Shown: in pieces, positions 1 to 8,869 of the stretch
Layout: each line of letters opens with the position of its first letter
Position numbering within the stretch: position 1 is the stretch's first letter
Assembly: GCF_009184395.1 (NCBI RefSeq)
Contig: NZ_WEIC01000002.1
Location: 496,001 to 560,000, forward strand
Length of the DNA stretch: 64,000 bases
Direction of reading: 5' to 3'
Source of the DNA: Amylibacter sp. SFDW26
GTDB taxonomy: Bacteria > Pseudomonadota > Alphaproteobacteria > Rhodobacterales > Rhodobacteraceae
The notes under the pieces: generated by a model
What the model was told of the DNA's origin: nothing
What the model saw: only the letters and a program-made list of their open reading frames with translations
The model's database searches: none
Made by a program: the position numbers and the translations under genes

Positions 1-1447
1 CTTGCTCTGCATCATCCGCAGCTGCATTCAAAGTATCATCCGCACCAGTACGAATATCTTCTAATAATGAGCGCACAGCCACACCTTGATCGCGCATCGT
101 TTTACGAAACACTAAGTCATTGGCTTGAATTGCTGTAGTACCTTCGTAGATTGGTAAAATGCGTGCATCGCGCATATGCTGAGCAGCACCCGTTTCTTCA
201 ATAAAGCCCATGCCGCCATGAACTTGAACACCGTCTGATGCAATATCCACAGAGCGTTCTGTCATCCAACCCTTGATGATTGGTACCATCAATTCTGAAC
301 GAGACTGCCAATGCGCTTTACTCTCGCCTGTATCATAGTGACCGCGGTCTAATGCAGTGGCACCATAAAGCGCTAAGGAACGCATAGCTTCGATTTCAGC
401 GCGCATTGTTGCAAGCAGGCGCATCACGTCTGGGTGGTGAATGATTGCATCGCCATCAGCGCGATCAAGTGGTGTGCCTTGTTTACGCTCTTGGGCATAG
501 CTTAGAGCCTGGTGATACGCGCGGTTAGAAATTGATAGGCCTTGGATGCCCACACCAAAACGGGCGTGGTTCATCATGTTGAACATCACTTGCAGACCAT
601 TGTTTTCTGGCCCAACCATATACCCAATTGCGCCTTCGTTTTCGCCGTATTGTAGTACAGCTGTTGGGGATCCGTTGATGCCCATTTTATGCTCGATAGA
701 TACGCATTTCACATCATTGCGTTCGCCCAATGAACCGTCTTCGTTCACAAGGTATTTTGGTACGATGAATACAGAGATACCTTTCACACCTTCTGGTGCA
801 TTTGGGGTGCGGGCCAATACAAGGTGAACGATATTTTCAGACATATCGTGTTCGCCATATGTGATAAAAATCTTTTGACCTTTAATGCGATAATGGTCAC
901 CATCTGGGGTAGCTTGCGAACGGATAGATGCAAGATCAGTACCTGCATGCCCTTCAGTTAAGTTCATTGTTCCTGTCCAGCGACCTTCGGCCATTGGTGG
1001 GATAAACATTTGTTTCTGCTCTTCGGATGCAGATGTTTGCAACGCGTGGATCAAGCCTTCGGTTAATAGATGACACAGTGCAAAGCCCATGTTTGCGGAA
1101 TGCCACATTTCGCGTACAGCGGCGCATAGCAATTCAGGCATGTTTTGCCCGCCATATTCCTCTGCTGTACCTATACCTGTCCAGCCACCTTCGCCCAGTG
1201 CTTTGAATGCTTCTTTAAAGCCTTCTGGTGTTGTGACCGTATTGTCAGAATGCCATTTTGACCCAGTCGTGTCACCTGAATGATTTACGGGTGCTACGAT
1301 TTCAGTGGCGACACGTGCTGCTTCTGAAATGACTGCATCACAGATGTCTTCGCCGTAATCTTTGAATGGCTCAAGATCGGTGATAGCATCCAACCCAATG
1401 ACATGGCGGATAGCAAAGCGGATATCATTTTCGTCAGCGTTAAACAT
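1..1447 (-). CDS. Acyl-CoA dehydrogenase, long class (partial, C-terminus outside window)
   Basis: Flavin-dependent acyl-CoA dehydrogenase; 482 codons lie in the window and the frame runs off the left edge, so the C-terminus is missing. The N-terminus (MFNADENDIRFAIRHVIG) and the layout are those of the roughly 600-residue class that includes DmdC (methylmercaptopropionyl-CoA dehydrogenase) rather than the 380-residue beta-oxidation enzymes. Family features visible are the MNLTEGHAGTDLA segment in the FAD/substrate region, NMMNHARFGVG and VHGGMGFIEETG near the flavin. DmdC is common in roseobacters, but the substrate cannot be decided from sequence alone. The start ATG at 1447 is preceded by an AGGGG stretch on the minus strand. 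It may be a separate unit from the kinase gene upstream, because 58 bases separate the two. Confidence 0.85.
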   Translation of the reverse strand, partial: MFNADENDIRFAIRHVIGLDAITDLEPFKDYGEDICDAVISEAARVATEIVAPVNHSGDTTGSKWHSDNTVTTPEGFKEAFKALGEGGWTGIGTAEEYGGQNMPELLCAAVREMWHSANMGFALCHLLTEGLIHALQTSASEEQKQMFIPPMAEGRWTGTMNLTEGHAGTDLASIRSQATPDGDHYRIKGQKIFITYGEHDMSENIVHLVLARTPNAPEGVKGISVFIVPKYLVNEDGSLGERNDVKCVSIEHKMGINGSPTAVLQYGENEGAIGYMVGPENNGLQVMFNMMNHARFGVGIQGLSISNRAYHQALSYAQERKQGTPLDRADGDAIIHHPDVMRLLATMRAEIEAMRSLALYGATALDRGHYDTGESKAHWQSRSELMVPIIKGWMTERSVDIASDGVQVHGGMGFIEETGAAQHMRDARILPIYEGTTAIQANDLVFRKTMRDQGVAVRSLLEDIRTGADDTLNAAADDAEQ

Positions 1448-1505
1448 GGGAACCCCTGAATCAATTTTTCTATATTAAATATGGCTTTGATAGCTTTGTC
1501 GTCAA

Positions 1506-4190
1506 TTACCTTGCGTCGCGTGATTTTGATGTTCTTGGGATGGTTACCGTGAACATCGCGCCTGTTTTTGATGGGGTAAAGACAACATCGCCCCCAAGGT
1601 TACGCATAATTTCTGCACAAATTGAAAGCCCAAGTCCAACACCGCTTGAGGATGCCCCTGATGAGAGTTTAGAAAACTTCTCAAAAATGATTTCTTGATC
1701 CGCTTCTGAAACGCCTGGGCCATTGTCTGAAATCGTAACAGTTAAAGCTTTAACCGTTTCGGCGACACTAAAGTCGATAACAGGCACATCTTTATCGTTA
1801 TATTTAATTGCGTTTGTTATAAGATTAATAAAGACCTGTGCCAGCCTGTCTGCGTCTGTAAACAGGGTGATCTTCTGAAATGCTGTTGGGATGTTTACCT
1901 TGATTTCTTTTGTGTCAAAAGCCGTTTGGCTGGCAGTAATGGATTGCTCTATAAGCTTACCAAGATTGCGGTTTTCTAGATTCAGTTTAACCTTACCACT
2001 TTCTAAAAAGCTTAAGTCCAAAATATCATCCAAGATACGTGTTAAGCGTTGGCTTTCATCATTAATAATAGATGAAAAATGCGCGAACTGCTTACGATCA
2101 ATTTCGCCGTCATTCATTAGGATTGCCGAAAATGATCGTATAGATGTCATCGGAGTACGCAATTCGTGACTGACCTGACTAAGGAAGTCATCTTTTTGTT
2201 GGCTGAGTTTTGTCAGTTTATTATTTGCTCGGCGCAATTGTTTTGCTGTTGCGGCTAATTCTTTCGACTGTTTTTCTAACCGAGCGGAATATTCCATGAC
2301 CTGTGCGGTTTCATCCGCCACCGCAATCAACTCTTCAACAGATACCGTGTCGCGACCAGAAATTTGTCCAACCATTGCATGGGCGGTGGCGGCACCCACA
2401 GAACCCGCGAATTCACGTTCCAAAGTTATGATAAATTCTGAAGTTGGATCGGGCAGGCCAGAAGGTTTTCCCTGTTCTTTTGCTTTCGCTTCAAACAGGC
2501 GTCCAGCCTCGGTCCGACCCAAGATACGTTGTGCCAATATAAACAGATCATCCGATGTTGTAATTTGGCTTGGCATGTGGCGCTGTGACGTGCGCCCAAA
2601 CACGTTGGTAAATTCTAGGGCTTGTAGGTTTTCCAACGGTTTTGGTGAGGTGAAAAGCGAAACGGAAACAAAGGCGAATAGGTTTAAGCACATGGACCAG
2701 AATACTGCATGAACCAATGGGTCTTCTATTTCAACGCCAAGTAATGCTTGTGGCCGTAAAGCTGACAGACCAAATAAGCCATTTTCAATAGTATCCTTTG
2801 ACAACAGGAAGCTGTCGCCGAAGCTTGGTAGGAATAATGTGTAAGCCCAAATGGTGAAGCCCACTAAAATGCCTGCAAGAGCACCTGATCGGGATGCATT
2901 TTTCCAGAACAAACCAAAGAATAAGGCTGGTAAAACCTGAGCAATCCCAAGAAAAGCGATTAGGCCGATAGATGCCAGTGCGGATGTTCCGCCTGTGAAG
3001 CGATAATAGAAATATCCCAAGGCAAGAATGCCAGCGATACTGATGCGTCTGCTGCGTAGCAGGATAGAACGTACATCATCACTTTCAGGATTACGTGCAT
3101 GTGTGCGGTAAAGCCAAAGGGGTAATACGATGTGATTGGATACCATTGTGGAAAGGGCGATGGCTGCAACAATTACCATGGATGTAGCGGATGAGAACCC
3201 GCCCAAGAATGCAAGTGCTGCAATGCTCTCCTGACCCATGGCAAGTGGCACCGTCAGAACGAACAAGTCAGGGTTAGAACCTTCTGGTAAAATCTCTTGC
3301 CCAACGACAGCGATTGGAACCACGAATAAACACATCAAGAAAAGATAAAGTGGAAAAGCCCAACTTGCGGTTGCCAGATGGCTTTCGGCATCGTTTTCGA
3401 CAACGACAACTTGGAACATGCGCGGCAGACAGATGATGGCGGTTGCTGATAGGAATGTCAGTGTTACCCAGCGTGAATTAAAAACACCTGTGTCTTTTGG
3501 CATGATCTCTTCGGCGTTTTGTAAGATATCTTTTGGGCCATCTGCAACGAACCAGACAACAAAAATACCAACGGCTAGCAACGCAATTAATTTAACGACA
3601 GCTTCCAATGCGATAGCTGTAACCACACCATGGTGGCGTTCGTTGGCGTCTAGGTTGCGTGTGCCAAATACAACGGTAAAGGCGGCAAGGCCAATTGCAA
3701 TTAAGAGTGCTGTGATTGCTGGTGAAGGTGCGTTCGCATTGTTTTCTGTGAAAACAGCAAAGCTGAGTGTAAGAGATTGCAATTGCAACGCGATATAAGG
3801 TGTTGTGCCGATCACGGCCAGTAATGTCACCACAACAGCCAATAAATTACTTTTGCCATAACGCGATGAAATAAGGTCAGCGATGGATGTGATACGCTGG
3901 GTGCGGCCAATACGGACGAGTTTACGCAGTAGCCACCACCAGCCGACAAAGACCAAAGTGGGGCCAACATAAATCGCTAGGAATTCTAACCCATTACGAG
4001 CGGCTGATCCTACAGCGCCGTAGAATGTCCAAGCAGTACAATAAACAGAGATGGATAAGGTGTAGACAATGGGTGACTTTAAAAAAGTCATCTTGTTCTT
4101 TTGTGCCCATTGTTCAGCCAAAGCTGCAACGCCAAACAAGATGGCTACATAGGCCAAACAAATGCCGGCGACTATGTTGAACGTTAACAC
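1506..4190 (-). CDS. Sodium:solute symporter-histidine kinase fusion (CrbS-like)
   Basis: An 894-residue sensor kinase. Residues 1 to about 520 are a multi-pass sodium:solute symporter (SSS) domain with about 13 hydrophobic segments. A helical linker of about 100 residues resembles the STAC domain found between such transporters and kinases. A coiled coil (about 630-660) follows, then HisKA with the phospho-acceptor His675 in SHELRTPMTSI, and an HATPase domain with N-box NLITNAIKYN, G1 ISDNGPG and G2 GVGLGLSI. This layout is that of CrbS/MxtR-type sensors, which in gammaproteobacteria control acetyl-CoA synthetase; the acetate link here is inferred from acsA 7.5 kb away. The start is GTG at 4190, overlapping the upstream stop codon by one base (TAGTG). 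No receiver domain is fused; the downstream partner is probably the receiver protein encoded first in this operon. Confidence 0.9.
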   Translation of the reverse strand: MLTFNIVAGICLAYVAILFGVAALAEQWAQKNKMTFLKSPIVYTLSISVYCTAWTFYGAVGSAARNGLEFLAIYVGPTLVFVGWWWLLRKLVRIGRTQRITSIADLISSRYGKSNLLAVVVTLLAVIGTTPYIALQLQSLTLSFAVFTENNANAPSPAITALLIAIGLAAFTVVFGTRNLDANERHHGVVTAIALEAVVKLIALLAVGIFVVWFVADGPKDILQNAEEIMPKDTGVFNSRWVTLTFLSATAIICLPRMFQVVVVENDAESHLATASWAFPLYLFLMCLFVVPIAVVGQEILPEGSNPDLFVLTVPLAMGQESIAALAFLGGFSSATSMVIVAAIALSTMVSNHIVLPLWLYRTHARNPESDDVRSILLRSRRISIAGILALGYFYYRFTGGTSALASIGLIAFLGIAQVLPALFFGLFWKNASRSGALAGILVGFTIWAYTLFLPSFGDSFLLSKDTIENGLFGLSALRPQALLGVEIEDPLVHAVFWSMCLNLFAFVSVSLFTSPKPLENLQALEFTNVFGRTSQRHMPSQITTSDDLFILAQRILGRTEAGRLFEAKAKEQGKPSGLPDPTSEFIITLEREFAGSVGAATAHAMVGQISGRDTVSVEELIAVADETAQVMEYSARLEKQSKELAATAKQLRRANNKLTKLSQQKDDFLSQVSHELRTPMTSIRSFSAILMNDGEIDRKQFAHFSSIINDESQRLTRILDDILDLSFLESGKVKLNLENRNLGKLIEQSITASQTAFDTKEIKVNIPTAFQKITLFTDADRLAQVFINLITNAIKYNDKDVPVIDFSVAETVKALTVTISDNGPGVSEADQEIIFEKFSKLSSGASSSGVGLGLSICAEIMRNLGGDVVFTPSKTGAMFTVTIPRTSKSRDAR

Positions 4191-4444
4191 TATTTCTCTC
4201 TAATTTCAGGCGCTAATGCGCGAGACAAAAAATAAGCTGCAGCAATCAACAAAGCCCAAACACCAAAGATAAACAAAAGAGTTGTTATCAAAGAAGAGTT
4301 GCCATCATCCTTTGTGAAAACTTTAACAATGGGCGTTAATAGTAAAAACGTCCCAATGATTGGCAGAATTAATGCAATTTCGCGTTTCTTTCGATTGCTG
4401 CGATTGCGCTTATCCACATTATCAAAGGAAGTGTCTTCACTCAT
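4190..4444 (-). CDS. Small two-helix membrane protein in sensor operon
   Basis: An 84-residue protein with a basic, hydrophilic N-terminus (about 22 residues) followed by two strongly hydrophobic segments (about residues 23-42 and 54-74) joined by a short charged loop. I do not recognise a named family. Size and position recall the small subunits that accompany some SSS transporters (DUF4212 type), but the sequence does not show that family's motifs. It overlaps the receiver gene upstream by 4 bases (ATGA) and the kinase gene downstream by 1 base, so the three are almost certainly translated together. A role as accessory subunit of the symporter-kinase is inference. Confidence 0.75.
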   Translation of the reverse strand: MSEDTSFDNVDKRNRSNRKKREIALILPIIGTFLLLTPIVKVFTKDDGNSSLITTLLFIFGVWALLIAAAYFLSRALAPEIREK

Positions 4445-4809
4445 GCGGATAACAAGGTATGAATGTTTCTGATAATTTCTTTATTCGAAAAGGGCTTTGT
4501 CATAAATAGGCTGACCCCCGCTTCTTCTGCGGCGGTGCGATCTTTTTTCTGACCTTTCGCTGTAAGCATTAAGACTGGTAAATCGGCAAATCCCTCAATA
4601 GCTCGTAATTCTTCTAGGATTTGCATGCCGCTTTTATTGGGTAGCATCATATCTAATACGATCAAATCAGGGTTGGTTTTTTGGATGTGTTCGACACATC
4701 CGTCACCATCCATGAACGCAGATACATTTAACCCTTCCCGGGTCAGTAAAAAGGACAAAGCCTCTATGATAAATGGTTCGTCTTCGACGAGTAAAACAGA
4801 TTTAGCCAC
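4441..4809 (-). CDS. Single-domain response regulator (CheY-like)
   Basis: A 122-residue stand-alone receiver domain. All phosphorylation residues are present: acidic pair Glu9/Asp10, phospho-acceptor Asp53 in VLDMMLP, Thr83 and Lys105 in MTKPF. There is no output domain, so it must act by protein-protein contact or phosphotransfer. It is the first gene of a tightly overlapping operon with the small membrane protein and the symporter-kinase, which makes it the probable cognate receiver. This differs from the CrbSR system of gammaproteobacteria, where the regulator has a LuxR-type DNA-binding domain. The step from phosphorylated receiver to transcription is therefore missing; the adjacent ScfR-type regulator is one candidate, but nothing in the sequence proves it. 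Confidence 0.88.
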   Translation of the reverse strand: MAKSVLLVEDEPFIIEALSFLLTREGLNVSAFMDGDGCVEHIQKTNPDLIVLDMMLPNKSGMQILEELRAIEGFADLPVLMLTAKGQKKDRTAAEEAGVSLFMTKPFSNKEIIRNIHTLLSA

Positions 4810-4873
4810 GCACCCCTCCCAAAATATGCGGCTTGGTCACCCTATAACGAATCTTCATTTAGGCAAGCAGGAA

Positions 4874-6169
4874 CTACTGTAGCAGATATTTCGATCTGCG
4901 GGCCGCACAATTGTCGCGGGGGCACACTGGGCATTGTAAACCTACAGCCAGATTGGGTTGTGATGCGATCTGTGGCTTTGTTAGCAACATGTCGTAGTCC
5001 GGCGTGAATGCCATAACAGCACTTGCGCGGGCTGGCATGCCAATAGCATTTGGCTCATCGTATTGTGCAAGGGAATATGTCAGAAACCTCTCGCCAGTGG
5101 GGGTATTGATGAAAGCTTTGATCGGTTGGTACGGTTGGCTTAGGCTGCGATATATCGGCCAAAGGGGGCAAGCACCGCTGAAGCGGGGTAATGAAAGTGT
5201 AGGTAGTTTTTTTCGAAAAATCACGGCGCCACTGCCATCGCATTCCATGATGCCGAACCTTGGAATATCATCTGCACGCGGCATATGTGCCAGTCGTTTT
5301 AAGATTAGCGTCAGTGGTATGTTTAAATCTTGGGAAAGGGCAATGGGGTTGAATTGAAGCTTTTGGGCGATTGGTAAAAAAGCTTGGATTGGTAGCATTT
5401 TTGTAATTTCAGTATACCGCTCTAATGTCTTTAACGTTTCAGGTTGCTCCTCATCAGGAATGCTCAATGTGTCCATATAGACTTGAGCAGAAGTGCCGTT
5501 TTTTTCCAAATCGTCTATGTAAAAGTCATGTTGTTCTAATAACGCTTCTGCTGTTGCGTTGTCGCTTGTTTGTGTGTTGTTTTCGGGTGAGGGCTCAAAA
5601 TGTTGCAAGATATCTTCGGCAGTTTGCGCTAAACGATTTGCCTCGTCCAGCAGGTTGTTCAGGAATTTGCCCTTTAAGGTATCTGGCAGGGTTTGATCAT
5701 CAGATAAAATTTCTGCTGTTGATTTAATCGTGGTGATATTCGACAGCATCAGATGCATGGCTTCTGAAAAGAATGGATCATTGTTCATCTGGTCAGACAT
5801 GGCCTGCAGTGTTTCACCCTGTGCGGCTGATTGCTCGAACTGTCGTCCTATCAACCTTGCAAAGCCTGGAAAGCGTGCAATGAATTCTTCTGTTCGACTT
5901 GTCTCGCAATTGATTGAGGGGGTGCTGGCGGCCGATTGATTTACACGATCGATTAAGGCTTGATCAGCACCCTCAGTTAACTCTCTCGGATCGATTTCCA
6001 ACACACGCGCCAAAGCCAATAATGTTTTGCCGCCGATTCCCCGTCTGTTGTGTTCAATCAAGTTTAAATAGGACGCAGAAATTCCCGCACTCTTTGCCAA
6101 TGCGGCTTGGCTGATCTTCTTGGATCGCCTGTTTTCGCGGATTCTGGTTCCTAGAAGAGTGCGTGGCAT
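4874..6169 (-). CDS. ScfR-type (short-chain fatty acyl-CoA) transcriptional regulator
   Basis: A 431-residue regulator with an N-terminal XRE-type helix-turn-helix (about residues 5-62, with ISASYLNLIEHNRRGI as recognition region), a long helical middle, and a C-terminal DUF2083-like domain. It ends in the Cys-rich tail CPVCPRDNCAARR, typical of the ScfR/RamB/PrpR family. Family members respond to short-chain acyl-CoA and control acetate, propionate and glyoxylate-cycle genes. It is divergent from the ABC transporter/acsA genes and shares with them a 213-base AT-rich spacer that contains two inverted repeats, so it is the likely regulator of both directions (inference). The protein is slightly shorter than the usual 460-480 residues. 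Confidence 0.82.
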   Translation of the reverse strand: MPRTLLGTRIRENRRSKKISQAALAKSAGISASYLNLIEHNRRGIGGKTLLALARVLEIDPRELTEGADQALIDRVNQSAASTPSINCETSRTEEFIARFPGFARLIGRQFEQSAAQGETLQAMSDQMNNDPFFSEAMHLMLSNITTIKSTAEILSDDQTLPDTLKGKFLNNLLDEANRLAQTAEDILQHFEPSPENNTQTSDNATAEALLEQHDFYIDDLEKNGTSAQVYMDTLSIPDEEQPETLKTLERYTEITKMLPIQAFLPIAQKLQFNPIALSQDLNIPLTLILKRLAHMPRADDIPRFGIMECDGSGAVIFRKKLPTLSLPRFSGACPLWPIYRSLSQPYQPIKAFINTPTGERFLTYSLAQYDEPNAIGMPARASAVMAFTPDYDMLLTKPQIASQPNLAVGLQCPVCPRDNCAARRSKYLLQ

Positions 6170-6207
6170 AATCGCTTCCCTTTATTTTTAAACAAAAAAC
6201 TGTGATT

Positions 6208-6256
6208 TAGTAAATATATTTACTATTAATGAATATGTAAATTCAATTAATTTACA
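6208..6256. promoter_or_regulatory. Two inverted repeats in the divergent regulator/transporter promoter region
   Basis: The spacer 6170-6382 is extremely AT-rich. It holds a perfect 18-base palindrome, TAGTAAATATATTTACTA (6208-6225), and a second dyad with arms TGTAAAT (6236-6242) and ATTTACA (6250-6256). Both share the half-site GTAAAT/ATTTAC, which suggests one regulator binding twice. The neighbouring ScfR-type regulator is the obvious candidate. A further GTAAAAGTTAC element lies at about 6286-6296. Operator function is inferred from symmetry and position only. Confidence 0.5.
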
Positions 6257-6382
6257 AAATAAATAAATAAAAACAGTTATTTATTGTAAAAGTTACAGAT
6301 TGTAATAGTCTAAGCGCGTCGACTAGACACTGGCACGGCGTTCTGGGAGGTTCAGATCGTGCTAGAACATGGGAGGAAATCT

Positions 6383-7720
6383 ATGTCTAATTTAACACGT
6401 CGTGGTTTGCTTAAATCTGGTGCCGTAATGGGCGCAGGCTTGGCAGCCCCAACATTTTTCACAAACATGGCACACGCTTATACAAATGCACCAACAGGTT
6501 CATCTGTAACGCTTGGCTTTAACGTACCACAAACTGGTCCATATGCGGACGAGGGTGCAGATGAGCTTCGTGCATACGAACTTGCTGTTGAACACCTAAA
6601 CGGTGGTGGAGACGGCGGCATGATGAATACATTTTCATCAAAAGCGCTTAAAGGTAATGGTATCCTTGGCAAAAAAGTAGAGTTCGTAACAGGCGATACG
6701 CAGACTAAGTCTGATGCGGCGCGTGCTTCTGCGAAATCAATGATCGAAAAAGATGGCGCAGTGATGATCACTGGTGGCTCTTCTTCTGGTGTTGCGATTG
6801 CGGTACAAGGTCTATGTCAAGAAGCTGGCGTTATCTTTATGGCTGGTTTGACACACTCAAACGACACAACTGGTAAAGATAAAAAAGCCAACGGCTTCCG
6901 TCACTTCTTTAACGGCTACATGTCTGGTGCTGCTTTGGCGCCTGTGCTTGAAGCACGTTATGGTAATGACCGTAATGCGTACCACCTTACAGCTGACTAT
7001 ACTTGGGGTTGGACGCAACAAGAGTCTATCCAGCAAGCAACAGAAGGCAAAGGTTGGAACACAGTTAACAACGTATTAACACCGTTGGCGACAACAGACT
7101 TCTCGTCTTATGTGGCGCCTGTGTTGAATTCTGGCGCTGACGTTTTGGTTCTAAACCATTACGGTGGTAACATGATCAACTCTTTGACATCAGCTGTTCA
7201 ATTTGGCCTACGTGACAAAGTTGTTAACAACAAGAACTTTGAAATCGTTGTTCCGTTGTACTCTCGCCTAATGGCGCGTGGTGCAGGTGAGAACGTTAAA
7301 GGTATCTTTGGTTCAACAAACTGGCACTGGTCTTTGACTGATGACGGCACAAAAGCTTTCGTTAAGTCATTTGGTGAGAAGTATGGCTTCCCTCCATCAC
7401 AGGCTGCGCACACAACATACGTACAAACATTGCTTTATGCTGATGCTTGTGAGCGTTCTGGTACATTCAACCCATGTGGCGTTGCTGAAGCTCTTGAAGG
7501 CTTTAAGTTCGACGGTATGGGTAACGGTCCAACTGAGTACCGTGCTGAAGATCACCAGTGTTTCAAAGACGTTCTAGTTGTGAAGGGTAAAGAAAACCCA
7601 ACATCAGAATTTGACGTTCTTGAAGTTGTTGAAGTTACACCTCGTGCACAAGTTGAGTATCCAGTGGATCACCCAATGTTTGCAGGCGGTGACTTGGGTA
7701 AATGTAACCCAGGCGCATAA
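6383..7720 (+). CDS. Tat-exported substrate-binding protein of HAAT-type ABC transporter
   Basis: Periplasmic binding protein (445 residues) of the hydrophobic/branched-chain amino acid transporter family. The start ATG at 6383 is preceded by GGGAGG six bases upstream; a GTG eight codons earlier lacks such a site. The N-terminus TRRGLLKSGAVMGAG followed by AHA-like cleavage sequence is a twin-arginine signal peptide, so the protein is probably exported folded. The mature domain begins with VTLGFNVPQTGPYADEG, typical of the Leu/Ile/Val and amide/carboxylate binding group. Four cysteines near the C-terminus could form disulfides. The ligand is not necessarily an amino acid: the operon ends in acetyl-CoA synthetase and is divergent from an acyl-CoA-responsive regulator, suggesting a short-chain carboxylate (inference). 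Confidence 0.88.
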   Translation: MSNLTRRGLLKSGAVMGAGLAAPTFFTNMAHAYTNAPTGSSVTLGFNVPQTGPYADEGADELRAYELAVEHLNGGGDGGMMNTFSSKALKGNGILGKKVEFVTGDTQTKSDAARASAKSMIEKDGAVMITGGSSSGVAIAVQGLCQEAGVIFMAGLTHSNDTTGKDKKANGFRHFFNGYMSGAALAPVLEARYGNDRNAYHLTADYTWGWTQQESIQQATEGKGWNTVNNVLTPLATTDFSSYVAPVLNSGADVLVLNHYGGNMINSLTSAVQFGLRDKVVNNKNFEIVVPLYSRLMARGAGENVKGIFGSTNWHWSLTDDGTKAFVKSFGEKYGFPPSQAAHTTYVQTLLYADACERSGTFNPCGVAEALEGFKFDGMGNGPTEYRAEDHQCFKDVLVVKGKENPTSEFDVLEVVEVTPRAQVEYPVDHPMFAGGDLGKCNPGA

Positions 7721-7740
7721 GCTTTGCATGACTGATAAAG

Positions 7741-7768
7741 GATCGCGTCCCCTTGTGGGGGCGCGATC
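7741..7768 (+). terminator. Stable hairpin between binding-protein and permease genes
   Basis: Arms GATCGCGTCCCC and GGGGGCGCGATC form a 12-bp stem with one G-U pair and a 4-base loop (TTGT), 20 bases after the binding-protein stop codon. No T-run follows, so it is more likely a partial terminator or mRNA-stabilising element that keeps the binding-protein transcript in excess over the permease transcript, as known for many ABC operons. Confidence 0.65.
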
Positions 7769-7829
7769 ATTCTGCCAAGCACCCTATAGAATGGTGCAGT
7801 TATAATTATCGATTAGTAGGACCTGGGAA

Positions 7830-8867
7830 ATGGATGCGATATTCCTTCAGATACTTAATGGCTTAGACAAGGGTAGCGCATATGCGCTGATTGCTTTGGG
7901 CCTTACACTTATTTTCGGCACATTAGGTGTTGTGAACTTTGCACACGGTGCGTTGTTTATGATCGGTTCCTTCTGCGCTGTAACACTAAGCAAAATCTTG
8001 ACACTTTCAACGGTGACGCTCGACCCGACAAAAACTGATTTTCTGGGCAACCCGCTAAAGGTCAAAACACCTTATGTCGTTGAATGGTTTGGAGAATCCA
8101 CTGGTAACGCGATGATTGATTGGTCCGTTCCGCTTGCCATTCTGTTTGCAATCCCGGTGATGTTACTTCTTGGTTGGGTTATGGAACGTGGCTTGATCAA
8201 GCATTTCTATAAACGGCCTCATGCGGATCAGATTCTAGTGACTTTTGGTTTGGCCATTGTGATCCAAGAGATTGTAAAAGCAACGTATGGTGCGAACCCA
8301 ATTCCGACACCTGCACCTGATCAATTTGTTGGATCATACAATGTTGGGGCTCTTATTGGCTTGGATGCAAGCTATCCTTACTGGCGTATGATTTATTTCG
8401 GGTTCTCCGTGACGATTATTGCTGCAGTATTCTCATTCTTAAAGTTTACGACATTTGGTATGGTTGTTCGTGCTGGTATGGCAGACCGTGAAACCGTAGG
8501 CATGCTTGGCATTAATATCGACAAACGTTTTACAATTATGTTTGGTGTTGCCGCAGCTGTAGCTGGCCTTGCGGGTGTAATGTACACACCAATCAATTCA
8601 CCTAACTATCACCAAGGCATGGACTTCCTTGTTCTAAGCTTTGTTGTTGTGGTTGTTGGCGGTATGGGCAGTTTGCCAGGTGCAGTATTGGCTGGGTTCC
8701 TTTTGGGTACGCTTGAAAGCTTTGCATCCATGAATGAAGTCAAAGGCTTTTTCGAAGCGCTATACTTACCGTCTATTGACCAAATCATCATCTATCTAGT
8801 TGCAATCATCATTTTGCTGACCAGACCGCGCGGATTGCTTGGTCGTGCTGGCGTGATGGAGGAATAA
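7830..8867 (+). CDS. HAAT-type ABC transporter permease (LivH-like)
   Basis: A 345-residue inner-membrane permease. The start [30 protein letters not shown] and the segment [13 protein letters not shown] are characteristic of LivH. About eight hydrophobic segments are visible. A 30-residue hydrophilic loop after the second membrane segment is longer than in E. coli LivH. The EAA-like cytoplasmic loop around [16 protein letters not shown] is present. The gene follows the binding protein after a 109-base spacer with a hairpin and is followed after 2 bases by the second permease. Confidence 0.92.
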   Translation: MDAIFLQILNGLDKGSAYALIALGLTLIFGTLGVVNFAHGALFMIGSFCAVTLSKILTLSTVTLDPTKTDFLGNPLKVKTPYVVEWFGESTGNAMIDWSVPLAILFAIPVMLLLGWVMERGLIKHFYKRPHADQILVTFGLAIVIQEIVKATYGANPIPTPAPDQFVGSYNVGALIGLDASYPYWRMIYFGFSVTIIAAVFSFLKFTTFGMVVRAGMADRETVGMLGINIDKRFTIMFGVAAAVAGLAGVMYTPINSPNYHQGMDFLVLSFVVVVVGGMGSLPGAVLAGFLLGTLESFASMNEVKGFFEALYLPSIDQIIIYLVAIIILLTRPRGLLGRAGVMEE

Positions 8868-8869
8868 CA

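Noticed and set aside
2296-2712. Plus-strand open frame inside the kinase gene
   Set aside because: It is antisense to a clear kinase reading frame, with no ribosome site and no family resemblance.
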